Below, piece by piece: positions 8,826-17,546 of a stretch of 64,000 bases of DNA. The stretch's first letter is position 1. The number at the start of each line of letters is the position of its first letter. The translations under genes were made by a program, and so were the position numbers. This stretch comes from Lachnospiraceae bacterium GAM79 (lineage in GTDB: Bacteria; Bacillota; Clostridia; Lachnospirales; Lachnospiraceae). The notes under the pieces are model-generated. The model was not told the origin of the DNA. It saw only the letters and a list, made by a program, of their open reading frames with translations, and ran no database searches. The stretch is taken from assembly GCA_020735665.1 (NCBI GenBank), contig CP085928.1:2278501-2342500 (forward strand), written 5' to 3'.

Positions 8826-9542
8826 ATGGACAAAGAAAAAATATTGATCGTTGACGATGACGAAAACATCGCCGAACTGATCTCCCTTTATCTGAATAAA
8901 GAATGTTATGAAACACAGATTGCCGCAGACGGAACTTCTGCCCTGGAAGCATTTGTCGAATTTGCGCCAAATCTCATCCTCTTAGATGTCATGCTTCCGG
9001 GCATGGATGGATATCAGGTATGTACCGAAATCAGAAAGCAGTCAAATGTACCGATCATCATGTTATCTGCAAAAGGTGAAGTATTCGATAAGGTTCTCGG
9101 ACTTAAGATCGGTGCTGACGATTACATCGTAAAACCTTTCGATTCTAACGAACTGGTTGCCCGTGTCGGTGCATTGCTCCGCCGCTGCAACTCACGGACA
9201 GATAACTCCCAGAACTATAATCCGACAAATGCCGATCATATCGGCACCTATGTCGAGTATGATAATCTGGTCGTTAATATTTCAAATTATACAGTTACAT
9301 TAGAGGGCAAAAATCTGGAAATGCCGCCAAAAGAACTGGAACTGCTGTATTTTCTTGCAAGCCGTCCAAATCAGGTATTTACCAGAGAACAGCTTCTGGA
9401 CAAATTATGGGGCTACGAATATGTCGGCGACACCAGAACCGTCGATGTGCACATCAAGCGTCTTCGTGAAAAACTGACAGACAAATATAACTGGTCTATT
9501 TTCACAGTATGGGGAATCGGTTACAAATTTGAGGTTAAATAA
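8826..9542 (+). CDS. OmpR/PhoB-family response regulator
   Basis: 238 aa. The receiver domain has its acidic pocket at Asp10-12, the phospho-acceptor Asp54 in LILLDVMLPGMDG and the conserved Lys in DYIVKPFD. The C-terminal winged helix-turn-helix carries RTVDVHIKRLREKL. It is transcribed with the histidine kinase that starts 2 nt after its stop. The regulated genes are not evident from the sequence. Confidence 0.95.
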   Translation: MDKEKILIVDDDENIAELISLYLNKECYETQIAADGTSALEAFVEFAPNLILLDVMLPGMDGYQVCTEIRKQSNVPIIMLSAKGEVFDKVLGLKIGADDYIVKPFDSNELVARVGALLRRCNSRTDNSQNYNPTNADHIGTYVEYDNLVVNISNYTVTLEGKNLEMPPKELELLYFLASRPNQVFTREQLLDKLWGYEYVGDTRTVDVHIKRLREKLTDKYNWSIFTVWGIGYKFEVK

Positions 9543-9544
9543 CC

Positions 9545-11050
9545 ATGAAAAAAACCATTTTTGATAAGATTGTTGTTGGCTTTGTCCTGCTGGTCATTGC
9601 TATCTTCAGTGTTCTTGCGTTGTACACTGTCCATATGACTCAGTCAAGGCTTCTTAACAATACAGAGAAAAATCTGAATACCGAGAGTAAACTGATCATC
9701 GACACAACGATTCATGATTACCTGAATAATACGATCGATCAGTATACTTTCTTTGATCGATTGGATGATCATGCCGATACGATGAATGCTGAAATCTGGT
9801 TTTCCACACCGGACAATAATATTATTTATTGCTCAAATAAAGACAGTGTGGCTGCAAAGGATCTGATCATAACCGATTTTTATGAGCGTACGGAATTATT
9901 TACCAAAACGATCAAAACCGGAACCTTGAACGGATGCTTTAACACTAAAACGCTGAGTATCAGTACTCCGGTTTATCAGGATAATACATACGCAGGTTTA
10001 TTATCGATCCACTTATCCCTGCAGTTCATTAAAGATATTGCGCAGAAAACATTTGCATCCACTTACATGCCGTTTCTCGTCATCGTTGTATTATCTCTAA
10101 TCGCCCTTATGCTGATCTCGAATAGCACCTTAAAACCGATTCGTGAAATTATCGCAACATCCAAACAATATGCTGCGGGTAATTTTAATGCTAGAATCGA
10201 TGTCCATACGGATAATGAATTTGGCGAACTGGCACGATATATGGAGGAAATGGCAGACGAACTGAGCCGGTCAAATGAATACCGAAGATCATTTATCTCT
10301 AATATCTCCCACGACTTCCGTTCCCCTCTGACCTCCATCAAGGGATATATCGAAGCCATGATCGACGGAACGATTCCGCCGGATAAGCACGAGAAATATC
10401 TCCAGATCGTTCTGAGCGAAACTATGCGTCTTACCAAACTGACACAAGGGCTTCTGGAACTTAACAACTTTGATTCCTTTGACCTTCAGCTTGATAAATC
10501 GAATTTTGATATCAAGAGCATCATTCTTCCTACGATCAACACCTTTGAAGGCCGTTGTCAGGACAAAGGCATTTATCTGCACGCGATCTTCCATACCGAC
10601 AATACCATTGTCTATGCCGATCGAACAAGAATCCAGCAGGTTATCTATAATCTGGTTGATAATGCGATCAAATTCACCCCGGAGGGTCGCCAGATCACGG
10701 TTCAGGTCACGGAAAAATCTGATAAAGTCTATGTCAGTGTCAAGGATGAGGGTGTGGGAATTCCACCGGAATCGATCAAGAAAGTTTTCGACCGTTTCTA
10801 TAAGACGGATCCGAGCCGCGGAAAGGATAAGACCGGAACCGGTCTCGGACTTGCTATCACAAAAGAGATCATCAAAGCGCACGGCGAGAACATTACCCTC
10901 ACCAGTAAGGTTGGCGAGGGAAGTGAATTCATCTTCTCTCTCCCTATGCAGAAGGAAATGCAGGTTCCGATCAAAGCCGTGCATGTGAAGAAGGAAGAAG
11001 CCGATACACAATATATCTCCAATGGAAAGTTCCGTATTAAGAAGGACTAA
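9545..11050 (+). CDS. HAMP-domain sensor histidine kinase
   Basis: 501 aa membrane sensor. TM1 (about residues 9-29), an extracellular sensing region of about 145 residues and TM2 (about 175-193) lead into HAMP. The HisKA motif ISHDFRSPLTSIKGY has its phospho-accepting His at residue 256. The HATPase domain carries the N box (NLVDNAIKFTP), G1 (DEGVGIP) and G2 (GTGLGLAI). The start lies 2 nt after the response regulator stop, so it is translated with it. Palindromic element B begins 2 nt after its stop codon. Confidence 0.95.
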   Translation: MKKTIFDKIVVGFVLLVIAIFSVLALYTVHMTQSRLLNNTEKNLNTESKLIIDTTIHDYLNNTIDQYTFFDRLDDHADTMNAEIWFSTPDNNIIYCSNKDSVAAKDLIITDFYERTELFTKTIKTGTLNGCFNTKTLSISTPVYQDNTYAGLLSIHLSLQFIKDIAQKTFASTYMPFLVIVVLSLIALMLISNSTLKPIREIIATSKQYAAGNFNARIDVHTDNEFGELARYMEEMADELSRSNEYRRSFISNISHDFRSPLTSIKGYIEAMIDGTIPPDKHEKYLQIVLSETMRLTKLTQGLLELNNFDSFDLQLDKSNFDIKSIILPTINTFEGRCQDKGIYLHAIFHTDNTIVYADRTRIQQVIYNLVDNAIKFTPEGRQITVQVTEKSDKVYVSVKDEGVGIPPESIKKVFDRFYKTDPSRGKDKTGTGLGLAITKEIIKAHGENITLTSKVGEGSEFIFSLPMQKEMQVPIKAVHVKKEEADTQYISNGKFRIKKD

Positions 11051-11052
11051 CC

Positions 11053-11268
11053 AAAGCCCCACCCGTTCTTGCCACTATGCTGGGTAGGAATTGAAACATC
11101 AGTGAAACTTTCGTTATGAGGTTTGCACTAGCTGTCAGCATCAAGCCCTTGTTTGAGCCTTATAAGGCGAGTTTGGGCGACTGCTGACAAATCAGCGTGC
11201 GAACCGAATAGAAAGTGTAGCGAGTTTCAACTCCTACCCAGCATAGTGGCAAGAGCGGGTGGGGCTTT
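11053..11268 (+). repeat. Long palindromic element, family 1 copy B
   Basis: Inverted arms of about 44 bp (11053-11097 and 11224-11268) carry only a few mismatches. They enclose a 126-nt core (11098-11223) on the plus strand. The core is nearly the same as copy A's but the arms are unrelated. It sits between convergent genes, 2 nt after the kinase stop, and ends in GGGGCTTTATTTTA, so it can terminate transcription from the kinase side. Confidence 0.87.
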
Positions 11269-11309
11269 ATTTTATGTCTTACTCATAATGTCTCCATTAA
11301 TAGGAGGCA

Positions 11310-12386
11310 TTATTTATATCTCTCTGCCATCTCATTTACAGCATTGCGGATGCGTTCACGGAGATCTGCAGGCTCTATGACTTCCACGCTGGTTCCGTAC
11401 TGCATCGCCCAGTGGAACATGGCATTCTGGCTGCAGGTCACACGGATAAATGCCTTATTGGCATCTGCCTCAGGATTAAAGTTATCTGGATAATTGTTCT
11501 GAACAAATTTTGGTGACAACACTTCAAAGTTCTTATCAAACCAGTCTACAATATCACCCATATTCCCTTTCTGAACCTTTAATACAATCGTAGCTGCGGA
11601 ATCACTGAACATGTAGAGATGTTCCGCCATATGCTGTGGCAGATTCAGTCCATGCTCCATCCCTTTTACCAGACTTTTATCCTTGACCTTTTCATCCAGT
11701 ATCTCAATCTCCGTCATACGGTCGATCCGGTAATTCGACAGATTGTCATATTTATCATAATTGCAGATCAGATAATATTTGCCCTCATTTGCAACCATCT
11801 GATATGGATTTACAATATACTTCGTATCCTTTCTTGGATGAAGATGTTTATCGATACCATAGGTGTTATAGAGAAATGCAACCTTCTTGCCCTCACTGAT
11901 CGCATCATCGATCATCTCAACATTTAACATGGTCTGACGGTTATCGGTATGTGATAACCCCGGCAGATTGCACACATGCTGTACCTTCGCACTGAAATAC
12001 ACATTCGAAAGCCCCTTGATCTTCTCGATCAGCTCCTGTGCCTGATTTCTCGGTATCGTCTTTGAAAATAAGATACTGTCGATCAGCATTCGAAGTTCTG
12101 CATCATCAAATTCGTGATTGTAATACCAGTCCTTTGTCAGGATCTCGGTCTCTCCGTTTTTATTTTCACGTTCAATCTCCGTACATTCCAGATTATAACC
12201 AAAATCCACCAGATTCATCAGATTGCTCTTGACAGATTTCCGGTCAACCTTCATTCCATATTCGGTTTCCAGTTTCTTTATGATATCCTTCTGATCCATT
12301 GTATGTTCGGAATCCGTGTATTTCCGAAGAATCTCAAGGATACAGATATTCATCATTTTCTTTCCATCTACCATGTATGTACTCAT
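11310..12386 (-). CDS. WYL-domain transcriptional regulator
   Basis: 358 aa. The N-terminal ~75 residues form a winged-helix-like DNA-binding region. The WYL domain follows (FLYNTYGIDKHLHPRKDTKYIVNPYQMVAN ... YLICNYDKYDNLSNYRIDRM), then a WCX-type C-terminal domain. WYL proteins sense ligands such as nucleic acids and control DNA-repair, defence or metabolic genes. AAGGAG precedes the start. The trmL stop lies 12 nt upstream on the same strand, suggesting cotranscription. Confidence 0.9.
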   Translation of the reverse strand: MSTYMVDGKKMMNICILEILRKYTDSEHTMDQKDIIKKLETEYGMKVDRKSVKSNLMNLVDFGYNLECTEIERENKNGETEILTKDWYYNHEFDDAELRMLIDSILFSKTIPRNQAQELIEKIKGLSNVYFSAKVQHVCNLPGLSHTDNRQTMLNVEMIDDAISEGKKVAFLYNTYGIDKHLHPRKDTKYIVNPYQMVANEGKYYLICNYDKYDNLSNYRIDRMTEIEILDEKVKDKSLVKGMEHGLNLPQHMAEHLYMFSDSAATIVLKVQKGNMGDIVDWFDKNFEVLSPKFVQNNYPDNFNPEADANKAFIRVTCSQNAMFHWAMQYGTSVEVIEPADLRERIRNAVNEMAERYK

Positions 12387-12398
12387 AAATACTCCTTT

Positions 12399-12890
12399 TT
12401 ACCACTCATAATGGTGAAGCTGTCCCTTCGTCTCAAGCTCCGGAAAACCCTGCTGTCTGAGTGCCTCATATAACACGATTGCTACAGAATTTGCCAGATT
12501 CAGGGAACGGATCTCCGGGAACATCGGAATCCTGACTGCTGTTTCCTTATAGTCTAACAGAATTTCCTCCGGGATTCCCGCGCTCTCTTTTCCGAACATG
12601 ATATAGGCATCTTCCTCATAGTTTACATCCGTATATTTCTGTTTAGATTTGGTCGTTGCCATATAGATCTTTGCGCCCGGATTCTTTTTAAGAAAATCAT
12701 TAAAATCATCATAGATCGTTACATCTAATTTGTCCCAATAGTCCAAACCTGCACGCTTTAACTGCTTCTCGTTGATCTGAAAACCCAGAGGCTCGATCAA
12801 ATGAAGTCTTGCACCTGCTGCCACACAGGTACGTCCTATATTTCCTGTATTTGCCGGCATCTCCGGCTCATGAAGTACGATATTTAACAT
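12399..12890 (-). CDS. trmL: tRNA (cytidine/uridine-34 2'-O)-methyltransferase TrmL
   Basis: 163 aa SPOUT-class enzyme that methylates the wobble ribose of certain leucine tRNAs using SAM. The diagnostic motifs are present: NIVLHEPEMPANTGNIGRTC at the N-terminus, FGKESAGIPEEIL in the middle and RSLNLANSVAIVLYEALRQ in the knotted C-terminal part. GGAG is well placed before the ATG. Its length is typical. Confidence 0.95.
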   Translation of the reverse strand: MLNIVLHEPEMPANTGNIGRTCVAAGARLHLIEPLGFQINEKQLKRAGLDYWDKLDVTIYDDFNDFLKKNPGAKIYMATTKSKQKYTDVNYEEDAYIMFGKESAGIPEEILLDYKETAVRIPMFPEIRSLNLANSVAIVLYEALRQQGFPELETKGQLHHYEW

Positions 12891-12983
12891 GTTTTTCTCC
12901 TTTTTTATATAGCTGTATATTCGTAAGCATCGCTCACTTCTTAACCAAGCTTATATCCTTCATTTTTTACAATTTTAAAAATA

Positions 12984-13016
12984 TCTCGGTTAAATCTCGG
13001 TTAAATCTCGGTTAAA
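12984..13016. repeat. Three tandem copies of an 11-bp unit
   Basis: TCTCGGTTAAA occurs three times head to tail (12984-12994, 12995-13005, 13006-13016). It lies between the AlbA_2 gene end and the trmL start. A perfect palindrome (10-bp arms, GGTTAAAATC/GATTTTAACC, 13054-13075) shares the GGTTAAA word. It lacks a T-tract, so it is not a convincing terminator. Confidence 0.85.
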
Positions 13017-13080
13017 TTGTCTCGACAACACTAATTATCAAACAAATTATTTGGGTTAAAATCAGGATTTTAACCAAGCC

Positions 13081-14793
13081 CTACTTAAGTATCCAATTAG
13101 ATATTTGTTGATTATCCGAATCTAATTGTATAATATTGCTCTTTTTCATTGCTGTTAGAATATTATGAATCTTATTTTCCTTCTGTTTATCAGACAAAGA
13201 ATCCGGTAATTTTTCCCACAATAATAACTTAATATCTCTACGTTTTGCCTTATGATATTTTTTCAAATACTCAACAATCAAATCTTTATAATATTTGTCA
13301 TTAAATCCTTTATTCTTGATATAGCCTGCACTATCATCCATACTTTTTGATGCTGACGCTGATAAAAACAAACTTGTAATTCTTCCCTCAACCAATTTTG
13401 CAGCTCTTAATTTATCTACATCCGCTTTATCAAGTGAAAGTCCCTTCTGAACTCGATCCAAAAGAAATACCGTCTGTAAATCCAGGTCCTGATGATCATA
13501 TAATATATGCATGTAATTATCATCTAATATTTTTCCATAAACAGTAACCTCAACCTGAGTTCCTGATGAAATATTATAATCTGGCATAGGAAAATATTTC
13601 GCTTTTTGAATATTAAATGCTCTTCTGATACCTAAAGTTGCAGTATCAATCATATGAAACACAACCATCGATTCAGCTAATAACTGATTTCTGTAAAATG
13701 GTGGATTATAGCTCACTTCCAATACATTTTCAATCTTTTGCGGAATAAAATCTCCAGGGTTTGTAAATTTAATTTTATCCTCAAATTCATTTACATATAT
13801 TCTCCCACCAAGTTGATAATTTGTGTGTGCAATACAATTATTTAACAACTCTCGAATAAGCCAACTGTTATATTGTTCCGTTTCCATAGGAAAAAGGGTC
13901 AATTGATTCGGCATATATCTGTATGTAAGATTACGCACCTTCGAAAACACCTTATCTACAACATTTATAAATGGTATCTTAAATATTTCATAATCCTTAT
14001 CACTTCCATCCGCACCATATAATCTCCACATAATACTTGGAGCAGATGTCATTAAATAATCATAATCTGCTGACCCAAGTAACAACATGCCAGCATTCGT
14101 AACCTTACCACCAATCAATAACTTTACTTTCGTCAAGAACTCTTCATCTGTCATTTCATCGACTTCTTTTGATATGTGTTCCTGATTCATTTTCTCTTTA
14201 TACTTTTCTCTAGCCAAATTAATAGCCGTTTTATCTAAATTATCAATAGTGGCTACTTCAATCACCTGTTTTGACCAGTCTTTTCTTTCCTGTGATCGAA
14301 TTGCATCAATCTTATATTGTTTTAATGGAACAAGACTCTCACCCGAACGCTCATAATAATTGGTACGCCAATCTGTAGGAATACCCGTTGCTGCGGCTGG
14401 AACTTTAAACATTAACACCCTTAATCTTTTACCATTTACAATAGGAAATATCTCTTTAATTTCATAAAAAGTCATTCCATTTGTAATATCTCTTGATATC
14501 TCATACTTAAATTTTTCAAGAAGACTCTGTTCCCCCTGCTTGTATGCAGTTCCAACAACATGTTTTATCTTATCTCGTTCACTTACACCAAAAATTAGCC
14601 ATCCGTACTGTTGCTGCTTCAGATTAGCCTCATTACTTAATGCTGAAAAATATCTTCCTATTTTATCCGTATCATAATTACTTTTTGCTTCTTTAAATTC
14701 AACCGTTTCATACTCCCAACGTTCCATCAAGTTCTCAAGTATTTCATAGTATTCAATATCTTTAACATTCTTCTCATAATGAAAAAAAGCCAT
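13081..14793 (-). CDS. AlbA_2-type DNA/nucleotide-binding protein with HATPase_c_4-like domain
   Basis: 570 aa. The N-terminal region (WEYETVEFKEAKSN ... FSALSNEANLKQQQYGWLIFGV) matches the Schlafen-like AlbA_2 domain with its ExKE and GGxxxxGV-like signature. A middle segment (LIRELLNNCIAHTNYQLGGRI ... DKIKFTNPGDF) matches the GHKL-like HATPase_c_4 fold found in these proteins. The C-terminus looks like winged helices. Such proteins serve as regulators or appear in phage-defence loci. It is more AT-rich than its neighbours and lies 28 nt after the OGG-like gene, so the two probably form one transferred operon. The role is unproven. Confidence 0.75.
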   Translation of the reverse strand: MAFFHYEKNVKDIEYYEILENLMERWEYETVEFKEAKSNYDTDKIGRYFSALSNEANLKQQQYGWLIFGVSERDKIKHVVGTAYKQGEQSLLEKFKYEISRDITNGMTFYEIKEIFPIVNGKRLRVLMFKVPAAATGIPTDWRTNYYERSGESLVPLKQYKIDAIRSQERKDWSKQVIEVATIDNLDKTAINLAREKYKEKMNQEHISKEVDEMTDEEFLTKVKLLIGGKVTNAGMLLLGSADYDYLMTSAPSIMWRLYGADGSDKDYEIFKIPFINVVDKVFSKVRNLTYRYMPNQLTLFPMETEQYNSWLIRELLNNCIAHTNYQLGGRIYVNEFEDKIKFTNPGDFIPQKIENVLEVSYNPPFYRNQLLAESMVVFHMIDTATLGIRRAFNIQKAKYFPMPDYNISSGTQVEVTVYGKILDDNYMHILYDHQDLDLQTVFLLDRVQKGLSLDKADVDKLRAAKLVEGRITSLFLSASASKSMDDSAGYIKNKGFNDKYYKDLIVEYLKKYHKAKRRDIKLLLWEKLPDSLSDKQKENKIHNILTAMKKSNIIQLDSDNQQISNWILK

Positions 14794-14821
14794 TTCACCT
14801 TTAACCCCCTATTACAAATTT

Positions 14822-15586
14822 TCACATTCTTCCCTTATGATAATACCACAACAAGTGGTCAAAACCATTTCTACTAATTTTTTCATCTGCTGCATTCCTA
14901 ATCATATCAACAGCATTTCTATACTGCTTATAATCACGGAGATCATACCGCTCAGTAATATTAAAATAAACCAAATACATTGGTAAAACTGTTCTTAAAA
15001 TATTATCATATATTGAATAATTATCCTGATATTCTGTATTTTCAAATAAATAAAAGCATGCGTAATGACAAAATTTACTCGCAAAGGACAAATTTGTTCT
15101 TGCCCTAAACTTGGCAGATGTTACTCTTGCAATTTCATGAACTAACTTCATGTCTTCATATTCCGGATTTCTCAAACATTCAATCAGTTCTGAACAATCA
15201 AATGCGCAAATACGCCTTACTATTTCTGTTCTTCCACATTTATCAGCATTCAAATGTGTACTGTTTTCTCTATCTACAGCCTCAACTGCACCTTTTATTA
15301 ATTCCTCATAAGTATAATTTACTTCTTTATTTTTAATTAGAACACTTTTCAACATGGTCATCCAGTATGCTGATGAGCCACCATATACAAGTTGATTCTT
15401 TCTATCAAATTTAGGTCCCGCCGATATATCTGTTGATTTTATATAGGCAGAATCATTACGTATCATAGCCTCTACAATAGCGACATTATCCGTTGTTAAT
15501 TTAACAAGTTTTTTGTTATTATAAGTAACCTCTTCAAACATTTTTGTCTTTGCAATTCTAAGCTCTTTTTGAATAATATTACCCAT
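14822..15586 (-). CDS. Hypothetical protein, possible OGG-fold (HhH-GPD-like) protein
   Basis: 254 aa, AT-rich. The stretch RTNLSFASKFCHYACFY ... YSIYDNILRTVLPMYL resembles the SFASK/IYD signature of bacterial 8-oxoguanine glycosylase OGG-fold proteins often found in accessory loci. No clear catalytic helix-hairpin-helix Lys/Asp pair can be assigned by eye. A good AAAGGAG precedes the start. It is the first gene of the two-gene island with the AlbA_2 protein. Alternative: an unrelated helical protein. Confidence 0.45.
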   Translation of the reverse strand: MGNIIQKELRIAKTKMFEEVTYNNKKLVKLTTDNVAIVEAMIRNDSAYIKSTDISAGPKFDRKNQLVYGGSSAYWMTMLKSVLIKNKEVNYTYEELIKGAVEAVDRENSTHLNADKCGRTEIVRRICAFDCSELIECLRNPEYEDMKLVHEIARVTSAKFRARTNLSFASKFCHYACFYLFENTEYQDNYSIYDNILRTVLPMYLVYFNITERYDLRDYKQYRNAVDMIRNAADEKISRNGFDHLLWYYHKGRM

Positions 15587-15608
15587 ACTATATTTCTCCT
15601 TTATATCC

Positions 15609-15625
15609 CCATATAGGCTATATGG
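15609..15625 (-). promoter_or_regulatory. Operator-like palindrome upstream of the two-gene island
   Basis: CCATATAG-G-CTATATGG is a perfect 8-bp inverted repeat with a 1-nt centre, 22 nt before the start of the gene at 15586. The stem is too short and lacks a T-tract, so an operator is likelier than a terminator. Confidence 0.4.
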
Positions 15626-15652
15626 CTAGTCTTAAATATATTGTGAACTAAA

Positions 15653-16597
15653 CTATGGTGTCAAAAAGCTTTCCTCTCCATCGTGGATGATCACGCGATC
15701 ATGTCCGATTGTTGTTCTGCCGATCACAGCAGCTTCAAATCCGGCTTCATACAGACGATCGCTTAACAATCCACCATCTGCCGTGACAAATAATGCCGCT
15801 CCGCATCCATCGATCCGGTATGGATCATCCCCGGTAAATTCACAGATCTCGATGGTTTCTTGCATGATCGGTATATGGTCATGGCTAATCCGAAGCCCGA
15901 CATTTCCAGCCTCTGCCAGTTCCCATAATGCGCCATATACTCCTTCTGTTGAGATGTGGCGTACGTATATACTGCCACATGCCATCGCAATATCTCCTTG
16001 ATCCTTCACAAGTAATAACCGGTCAAATTGCTCTGCTGTGCGAAGGTATTCCTCAGAATATCTGGTCAGAAGCTCTTCTTTTCTTTCCCTGACCCGAAGC
16101 AGGGTTCCAAGGATGCCGGCCTGTCCACACATAACGATATCCATATCCGGCTTGATCTTTGCATTTTTCTCGCCCTGCGATATCCTTCGTCCATACATCG
16201 TTACAGTTACCGCAGGCTCCTTGAATATCCCGCTGATCGCGGTATCTCCATACACAACATCCATGTGAAACTCCTTCGCAAGATCAGAAAGCTCCCGCAG
16301 AATCTTTTTCATACGCTTCTCATCATTTTCCGGCATCATGACCGTATCTGTAAGTGCAAATGGCTGATACCCGCCAAGCCGTAATTTATTATATTGTTTG
16401 ATAACATCCGAAGTCACCGTCCCCAGTGCATTTGCAAGGCAGAGCCCTTCCGTTACTGCAAGCTCACTATCCAACAACACAAGCCGGCTATAGTCATCTC
16501 CTATGCCGGCTTGTGTTATGTCAGAATGTTCCTGTTTATTCAACGATCTTAAGATTGACCGCTTCTGCTGTATAAATCGAAACTTTTCTTTATTCAT
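15653..16597 (-). CDS. AIR synthase-related protein (HypE/ThiL/PurM superfamily)
   Basis: 314 aa. The chain aligns by eye with the AIRS superfamily: an N-terminal ATP-binding-like half (DDYSRLVLLDSELAVTEGLCLANALGTVT) and an AIRS-C half with MCGQAGILGTLL, GDIAMACG and HISTEGVYGALWELAEAG. It ends in a glycine-rich nucleotide region (DGCGAALFVTADGG). These proteins form ATP-dependent ligases or hydrogenase maturation factors. The specific substrate cannot be read from the sequence. A 34-aa membrane peptide gene lies 12 nt upstream. Confidence 0.75.
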   Translation of the reverse strand: MNKEKFRFIQQKRSILRSLNKQEHSDITQAGIGDDYSRLVLLDSELAVTEGLCLANALGTVTSDVIKQYNKLRLGGYQPFALTDTVMMPENDEKRMKKILRELSDLAKEFHMDVVYGDTAISGIFKEPAVTVTMYGRRISQGEKNAKIKPDMDIVMCGQAGILGTLLRVRERKEELLTRYSEEYLRTAEQFDRLLLVKDQGDIAMACGSIYVRHISTEGVYGALWELAEAGNVGLRISHDHIPIMQETIEICEFTGDDPYRIDGCGAALFVTADGGLLSDRLYEAGFEAAVIGRTTIGHDRVIIHDGEESFLTP

Positions 16598-16609
16598 CCC
16601 TGATACCTT

Positions 16610-16714
16610 TTAGAATGCATATGCAAGCATACCGATTACCATAGCTGCTACCAGGATTCCAACTATAATTGCGGATGCTACCTTTTTACCCTTTGAACTG
16701 CTTAAATTGATCAT
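16610..16714 (-). CDS. 34-aa single-span membrane peptide
   Basis: Found by reading the strand by hand. The ORF encodes a short basic head (SSSKGKK) and one hydrophobic segment of about 21 residues (VASAIIVGILVAAMVIGMLAYAF), ending at the stop. AAAGGAG lies about 9 nt before the ATG, and a second ATG one frame away stops after 11 codons. It ends 12 nt before the AIRS-like gene and is probably cotranscribed. The function is unknown. Confidence 0.65.
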   Translation of the reverse strand: MINLSSSKGKKVASAIIVGILVAAMVIGMLAYAF

Positions 16715-16895
16715 TTCCCATTTCTCCTTTATATTTTAAACTTATAATTTTCTGATATTACCTGCCCACACATCAGATCTTTTTCCGTCTTATGCAGGAC
16801 ATCATGTATAGATTAACGCTGAATTTTCACTTTGTCCAGATATAATAGCATTATTTTATAGCAATTTAGCATTTGTGCCAGATTCTGCCAACTGC

Positions 16896-17540
16896 TTATT
16901 CCGTTACATTTGCCGATGGGCACACACGGTTCAGCGCGCATTCGGCACATTTTGGTCGTCTGGCGATACAGATCGTTCTTCCAAGTGTAATGATCTGAAT
17001 ATTATATAAGATCCACTGTTCCTTTGGAAGCTTTTCCATAAGCTCATGCTCGATCTTCACCGGATCATCACTATCTGTCAGCCCAAGCAGCCTGGAAATA
17101 CGTTTTACATGTGTATCAACGACGATACTTGGCTCGTGGTAGATATTGCCACGAATCACATTTGCGGTCTTTCTTCCAACACCGTCTAATTTCGTCAGGC
17201 TCTCGATATCACTCGGCACTTCTCCGCCATATTCACTGATGAGCTTCTTTGCACAGCCAATTATATTCTTCGCTTTATTCTTATAAAATCCGGTCGAGTA
17301 AATATCCTTTTCCAGTTCCTTGATATCTGCATCGGCAAATGCCTGCAAGGTCGGATATTTCACGAACAGATCTTTTGTTACGATGTTTACTCTGGCATCT
17401 GTACATTGTGCCGACAGCATCGTTGCGATCAGAAGCTGCCATGCATTTTCATGATTCAGATAACACTTGTAATCAGTTCCGTATGTCTCATTCAAGATCC
17501 GGCAGATCTCAGCGACCTGCTGCTTTTCTTTTTTTGTCAT
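16896..17540 (-). CDS. nth: Endonuclease III
   Basis: 214 aa DNA glycosylase/AP lyase for oxidised pyrimidines. The helix-hairpin-helix LDGVGRKTANVI contains the catalytic Lys, and VVDTHVKRIS contains the catalytic Asp. The C-terminal [4Fe-4S] loop has CIARRPKCAECALNRVC with the usual C-x6-C-x2-C-x5-C spacing. It starts 6 nt after the stop of the DUF815 ATPase gene, so it is the second gene of that operon. Confidence 0.97.
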   Translation of the reverse strand: MTKKEKQQVAEICRILNETYGTDYKCYLNHENAWQLLIATMLSAQCTDARVNIVTKDLFVKYPTLQAFADADIKELEKDIYSTGFYKNKAKNIIGCAKKLISEYGGEVPSDIESLTKLDGVGRKTANVIRGNIYHEPSIVVDTHVKRISRLLGLTDSDDPVKIEHELMEKLPKEQWILYNIQIITLGRTICIARRPKCAECALNRVCPSANVTE

Positions 17541-17546
17541 GCTACA

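Noticed and set aside
10289-11062. Long minus-strand ORF of 257 codons
   Set aside because: It is antisense to the histidine kinase gene, which has all catalytic motifs; no recognisable protein in the antisense frame.
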